Shown piece after piece: positions 60,256 through 64,000 of a stretch of DNA of 64,000 bases. The stretch covers positions 174,169 through 238,168 of the forward strand of contig JAKCOZ010000336.1 in NCBI GenBank assembly GCA_022605955.1, written 5' to 3'. The notes below the pieces were generated by a model. The model searched no databases and was not told where the DNA came from. It saw nothing but the letters and a program-made list of their open reading frames with translations. Source of the DNA: Rallus limicola (lineage: Eukaryota; Chordata; Aves; Gruiformes; Rallidae). Every line of letters starts with the position of its first letter. Within the stretch, counting starts at the first letter, position 1. A program made the position numbers and the translations under genes.

Positions 60256-63200
60256 TTCCAGGCAAAGGAAAAGGCTGAGAGCCAAAGTGACAGGGTCTGC
60301 TCGTGTGTCCTGTTAGGAGGTTTCAGACAAGCTATGCCTTTCAGGCCTAGCTTCTTTACTTTGGGAGTTATTGCTGGACGTTTAGCATGTTTTGAACTGC
60401 AGTCTGCTAGGGCCGAGAAAAGCACCGTAGGAGGTTCCAGGCATGTTCCCTCTTTCCATGCAAAGGAAAAGGCTGAGAGCCAAAGTGACAGGGTTTGCTC
60501 GTGTGTCCTGTTAGGAGGTTTCAGACAAGCTATGCCTTTCAGGCCTAGCTTCTTTACTTTGGGAGTTATTGCTGGACGTTTAGCATGTTTTGAACTGCAG
60601 TCTGCTAGGGCCGAGAAAAGCACCGTAGGAGGTTCCAGGCATGTTCCCTCTTTCCAGGCAAAGGAAAAGGCTGAGAGCCAAAGTGACAGGGTCTGCTCGT
60701 GTGTCCTGTTAGGAGGTTTCAGACAAGCTATGCCTTTCAGGCCTAGCTTCTTTACTTTGGGAGTTATTGCTGGACGTTTAGCATGTTTTGAACTGCAGTC
60801 TGCTAGGGCCGAGAAAAGCACCGTAGGAGGTTCCAGGCATGTTCCCTCTTTCCAGGCAAAGGAAAAGGCTGAGAGCCAAAGTGACAGGGTCTGCTCGTGT
60901 GTCCTGTTAGGAGGTTTCCGACAAGCTATGCCTTTCAGGCCTAGCTTCTTTACTTTGGGAGTTATTGCTGGACGTTTAGCATGTTTTGAACTGCAGTCTG
61001 CTAGGGCCGAGAAAAGCACCGTAGGAGGTTCCAGGCACGTTCCCTCTTTCCAGGCAAAGGAAAAGGCTGAGAGCCAAAGTGACAGGGTCTGCTCGTGTGT
61101 CCTGTTAGGAGGTTTCCGACAAGCTATGCCTTTCAGGCCTAGCTTCTTTACTTTGGGAGTTATTGCTGGACGTTTAGCATGTTTTGAACTGCAGTCTGCT
61201 AGGGCCGAGAAAAGCACCGTAGGAGGTTCCAGGCATGTTCCCTCTTTCCAGGCAAAGGAAAAGGCTGAGAGCCAAAGTGACAGGGTCTGCTCGTGTGTCC
61301 TGTTAGGAGGTTTCCGACAAGCTATGCCTTTCAGGCCTAGCTTCTTTACTTTGGGAGTTATTGCTGGACGTTTAGCATGTTTTGAACTGCAGTCTGCTAG
61401 GGCCGAGAAAAGCACCGTAGGAGGTTCCAGGCATGTTCCCTCTTTCCAGGCAAAGGAAAAGGCTGAGAGCCAAAGTGACAGGGTTTGCTCGTGTGTCCTG
61501 TTAGGAGGTTTCAGACAAGCTATGCCTTTCAGGCCTAGCTTCTTTACTTTGGGAGTTATTGCTGGACGTTTAGCATGTTTTGAACTGCAGTCTGCTAGGG
61601 CCGAGAAAAGCACCGTAGGAGGTTCCAGGCATGTTCCCTCTTTCCATGCAAAGGAAAAGGCTGAGAGCCAAAGTGACAGGGTTTGCTCGTGTGTCCTGTT
61701 AGGAGGTTTCAGACAAGCTATGCCTTTCAGGCCTAGCTTCTTTACTTTGGGAGTTATTGCTGGACGTTTAGCATGTTTTGAACTGCAGTCTGCTAGGGCC
61801 GAGAAAAGCACCGTAGGAGGTTCCAGGCATGTTCCCTCTTTCCAGGCAAAGGAAAAGGCTGAGAGCCAAAGTGACAGGGTCTGCTCGTGTGTCCTGTTAG
61901 GAGGTTTCAGACAAGCTATGCCTTTCAGGCCTAGCTTCTTTACTTTGGGAGTTATTGCTGGACGTTTAGCATGTTTTGAACTGCAGTCTGCTAGGGCCGA
62001 GAAAAGCACCGTAGGAGGTTCCAGGCATGTTCCCTCTTTCCAGGCAAAGGAAAAGGCTGAGAGCCAAAGTGACAGGGTCTGCTCGTGTGTCCTGTTAGGA
62101 GGTTTCCGACAAGCTATGCCTTTCAGGCCTAGCTTCTTTACTTTGGGAGTTATTGCTGGACGTTTAGCATGTTTTGAACTGCAGTCTGCTAGGGCCGAGA
62201 AAAGCACCGTAGGAGGTTCCAGGCACGTTCCCTCTTTCCAGGCAAAGGAAAAGGCTGAGAGCCAAAGTGACAGGGTCTGCTCGTGTGTCCTGTTAGGAGG
62301 TTTCAGACAAGCTATGCCTTTCAGGCCTAGCTTCTTTACTTTGGGAGTTATTGCTGGACGTTTAGCATGTTTTGAACTGCAGTCTGCTAGGGCCGAGAAA
62401 AGCACCGTAGGAGGTTCCAGGCATGTTCCCTCTTTCCAGGCAAAGGAAAAGGCTGAGAGCCAAAGTGACAGGGTCTGCTCGTGTGTCCTGTTAGGAGGTT
62501 TCCGACAAGCTATGCCTTTCAGGCCTAGCTTCTTTACTTTGGGAGTTATTGCTGGACGTTTAGCATGTTTTGAACTGCAGTCTGCTAGGGCCGAGAAAAG
62601 CACCGTAGGAGGTTCCAGGCATGTTCCCTCTTTCCATGCAAAGGAAAAGGCTGAGAGCCAAAGTGACAGGGTTTGCTCGTGTGTCCTGTTAGGAGGTTTC
62701 AGACAAGCTATGCCTTTCAGGCCTAGCTTCTTTACTTTGGGAGTTATTGCTGGACGTTTAGCATGTTTTGAACTGCAGTCTGCTAGGGCCGAGAAAAGCA
62801 CCGTAGGAGGTTCCAGGCATGTTCCCTCTTTCCAGGCAAAGGAAAAGGCTGAGAGCCAAAGTGACAGGGTCTGCTCGTGTGTCCTGTTAGGAGGTTTCAG
62901 ACAAGCTATGCCTTTCAGGCCTAGCTTCTTTACTTTGGGAGTTATTGCTGGACGTTTAGCATGTTTTGAACTGCAGTCTGCTAGGGCCGAGAAAAGCACC
63001 GTAGGAGGTTCCAGGCATGTTCCCTCTTTCCAGGCAAAGGAAAAGGCTGAGAGCCAAAGTGACAGGGTCTGCTCGTGTGTCCTGTTAGGAGGTTTCCGAC
63101 AAGCTATGCCTTTCAGGCCTAGCTTCTTTACTTTGGGAGTTATTGCTGGACGTTTAGCATGTTTTGAACTGCAGTCTGCTAGGGCCGAGAAAAGCACCGT

Positions 63201-63794
63201 AGGAGGTTCCAGGCACGTTCCCTCTTTCCAGGCAAAGGAAAAGGCTGAGAGCCAAAGTGACAGGGTCTGCTCGTGTGTCCTGTTAGGAGGTTTCCGACAA
63301 GCTATGCCTTTCAGGCCTAGCTTCTTTACTTTGGGAGTTATTGCTGGACGTTTAGCATGTTTTGAACTGCAGTCTGCTAGGGCCGAGAAAAGCACCGTAG
63401 GAGGTTCCAGGCATGTTCCCTCTTTCCAGGCAAAGGAAAAGGCTGAGAGCCAAAGTGACAGGGTCTGCTCGTGTGTCCTGTTAGGAGGTTTCCGACAAGC
63501 TATGCCTTTCAGGCCTAGCTTCTTTACTTTGGGAGTTATTGCTGGACGATTAGCATGTTTTGAACTGCAGTCTGCTAGGGCCGAGAAAAGCACCGTAGGA
63601 GGTTCCAGGCATGTTCCCTCTTTCCAGGCAAAGGAAAAGGCTGAGAGCCAAAGTGACAGGGTCTGCTCGTGTGTCCTGTTAGGAGGTTTCAGACAAGCTA
63701 TGCCTTTCAGGCCTAGCTTCTTTACTTTGGGAGTTATTGCTGGACGTTTAGCATGTTTTGAACTGCAGTCTGCTAGGGCCGAGAAAAGCACCGT

Positions 63795-63827
63795 AGGAGG
63801 TTCCAGGCATGTTCCCTCTTTCCAGGC
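63795..63827 (+). repeat. Internal sub-repeat arm 1 within the monomer
   Basis: Positions 43-75 of the reference monomer align with positions 127-158 of the same monomer (63879-63910), 84 bp downstream, with about 24 of 33 matches by hand and one 1-base gap. The shared blocks are AGGAGGTT, then CAG, CA, CTTTC and AGGC. The same holds in essentially every monomer. It suggests that the 198-bp repeat was built from a shorter ancestral repeat. Confidence 0.55.
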
Positions 63828-63878
63828 AAAGGAAAAGGCTGAGAGCCAAAGTGACAGGGTCTGCTCGTGTGTCCTGTT

Positions 63879-63910
63879 AGGAGGTTTCAGACAAGCTATG
63901 CCTTTCAGGC
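63879..63910 (+). repeat. Internal sub-repeat arm 2 within the monomer
   Basis: Partner of the arm at 63795-63827; begins AGGAGGTTTCAGACAAG and ends CTTTCAGGC. The remaining parts of the monomer (84- and 114-bp halves) show no clear alignment, so a clean dimer origin is not supported. Confidence 0.55.
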
Positions 63911-64000
63911 CTAGCTTCTTTACTTTGGGAGTTATTGCTGGACGTTTAGCATGTTTTGAACTGCAGTCTGCTAGGGCCGAGAAAAGCACCGTAGGAGGTT

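Larger units (their letters stand above)
63753..63950 (+). repeat. Representative consensus-type monomer (subfamily B)
   Basis: This last complete monomer matches the subfamily B consensus and serves as the coordinate reference (position 1 is the A of ATGTTTTGAACTGCAG). Hand count gives A 44, C 42, G 57, T 55, so GC is 50 percent. It has four CpGs, at GCCGAG, ACCGTA, CTCGTG and GACGTT, against about 12 expected from base content (ratio about 0.33). A purine-rich stretch at positions 71-94 and a pyrimidine-rich stretch at 60-71 lie next to each other. One reading frame per strand has no stop across all 66 codons. No complete CENP-B box (NTTCGNNNNANNCGGGN) is present on either strand. Confidence 0.95.
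1..64000. repeat. 198-bp tandem satellite DNA array, 323 monomers, higher-order organised
   Basis: The whole window is one head-to-tail array of a 198-bp monomer. The phase motif ATGTTTTGAACTGCAG begins at 1 and at 63951; correcting for three +1 and seven -1 bp indels gives exactly 323 repeat lengths, plus 50 bp at the right end. All monomers point the same way and nothing foreign interrupts them. By eye most monomers differ from the consensus at zero to about five sites. Each normal monomer has one PstI site (CTGCAG), two AluI sites (AGCT) and usually one StuI site (AGGCCT), so PstI should give a 198-bp ladder. Both window ends cut through a repeat, so neither array edge is visible. The repeat length is close to a nucleosome repeat length, which fits phased nucleosomes (inference). 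Family name and host are not recognised. Confidence 0.98.
7244..64000. repeat. Satellite subfamily B block (TCG type)
   Basis: From the monomer whose TCG lies at 7244-7246 to the window end the site reads TCG without reverting to TTG. The change from A occurs between 7048 and 7244, within one repeat. Variants that define B include GAGCTATTG (first seen at about 7112, just before the switch), GAGTTATATCTGG, GCTCGGGCC, TTTCCGACAAG, TTTCAAGCC, a GG to AA change that makes a run of nine A, and GGATATTCC. These occur in recurring orders, which define the higher-order repeats listed separately. Confidence 0.92.
56102..64000. repeat. Most homogeneous segment, with short 5/6/7-monomer patterns
   Basis: GAGCTATTG, TATATCTGG, GGATATTCC, TTTCAAGCC and GCTCGGG, common to the left, are absent here. 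Variation is limited to a few markers: CCATGCAAAG linked to GGGTTTGC (about 56,101, 57,091, 60,457, 61,645, 62,635), GGCACGTTC (56,681, 57,671, 59,057, 61,037, 62,225, 63,215), TTTCCGAC and GGACGATTAG (58,001, 59,387, 63,545). The spacings are mostly 5, 6 or 7 monomers. This is either the most recently homogenised part or one dominated by a single expanded lineage. Confidence 0.85.

Noticed and set aside
63795..63808. Shine-Dalgarno-like AGGAGG eight bases before an ATG (AGGAGGTTCCAGGCATG) and a second AGGAGG 13 bases before another ATG
   Set aside because: The motif recurs in every monomer in both sub-repeat arms. The context is a eukaryotic-type satellite, and nothing suggests bacterial translation.
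55443..63989. Very long open reading frames on both strands, including 2,848 codons on minus and 2,421-2,667 codons on plus (52,810-60,075; 35,584-43,587)
   Set aside because: They are the unavoidable result of a stop-free frame in a 198-bp (66-codon) repeat. Both strands are open over the same bases, frames are broken by indels and stops that are themselves amplified, variants are not biased to synonymous sites, and there is no promoter, unique N terminus or recognisable domain.
1..64000. CRISPR array
   Set aside because: Repeats abut directly with no variable spacers, and the unit is 198 bp, far longer than a CRISPR repeat plus spacer.
1..64000. Telomere-like TTAGG within CTGTTAGGAGG
   Set aside because: It is a single occurrence per 198-bp monomer, not tandem TTAGGG or TTAGG repeats.
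1..64000. Alpha satellite or another named human satellite
   Set aside because: Monomer length (198, not 171 bp), sequence and lack of a CENP-B box do not fit; I could not match it to any family from memory and give no name.
1..64000. Embedded transposon, retroelement or unique sequence
   Set aside because: The repeat phase is continuous from end to end after accounting for ten 1-bp indels, leaving no room for an insert.

Overview
The whole window is a single tandem satellite array with no gene. A 198-bp monomer repeats head to tail on one strand from base 1 to base 64000. Using the motif ATGTTTTGAACTGCAG as phase marker, it falls at position 1 and at position 63951. That distance, corrected for three 1-bp insertions and seven 1-bp deletions that I located, is exactly 323 x 198 bp. 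The array enters and leaves the window mid-repeat, so it is longer than 64 kb. No transposon, RNA gene, unique spacer or inverted monomer interrupts it.

Host: the sequence does not name the organism, and I do not recognise the monomer as alpha satellite or any family I can name. Array size, higher-order repeat (HOR) structure, about 50 percent GC and a hand-counted CpG observed/expected of about 0.33 in the monomer suggest heterochromatin or centromere-type DNA of a eukaryote with a methylated genome, most likely a vertebrate (plant possible). No complete CENP-B box is present.

Layout. (1) About 1-7,048: subfamily A, with TTG at monomer position 113-115, Ser/Leu-type variants in the open frame, and all three 1-bp insertions. 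(2) About 7,244-64,000: subfamily B, with TCG at that site. Inside B: 9.36-14.82 kb is a 14-monomer (2,772 bp) HOR present about twice; 14.8-22.4 kb is a mosaic that includes a 7-monomer unit; 22.4-41 kb is a mosaic of 7-, 9-, 16- and 18-monomer units carrying a recurrent 1-bp deletion, with a 5.4-kb block repeated 11,678 bp (59 monomers) away; 42.4-56.1 kb is a nested 5-in-14-in-32-monomer hierarchy containing two nearly complete 6,336-bp copies; 56.1-64.0 kb is the most uniform stretch, with short 5-, 6- and 7-monomer patterns and one strongly divergent monomer near 60.07-60.26 kb.

Very long open frames exist on both strands (up to 2,848 codons). They follow from 198 being 66 x 3 with no stop in one frame per strand, and I do not annotate them as genes. 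What is interesting here is how the array evolved: nested amplification, a spreading indel haplotype, a sharp subfamily boundary, and a variant spectrum that looks rich in transversions.
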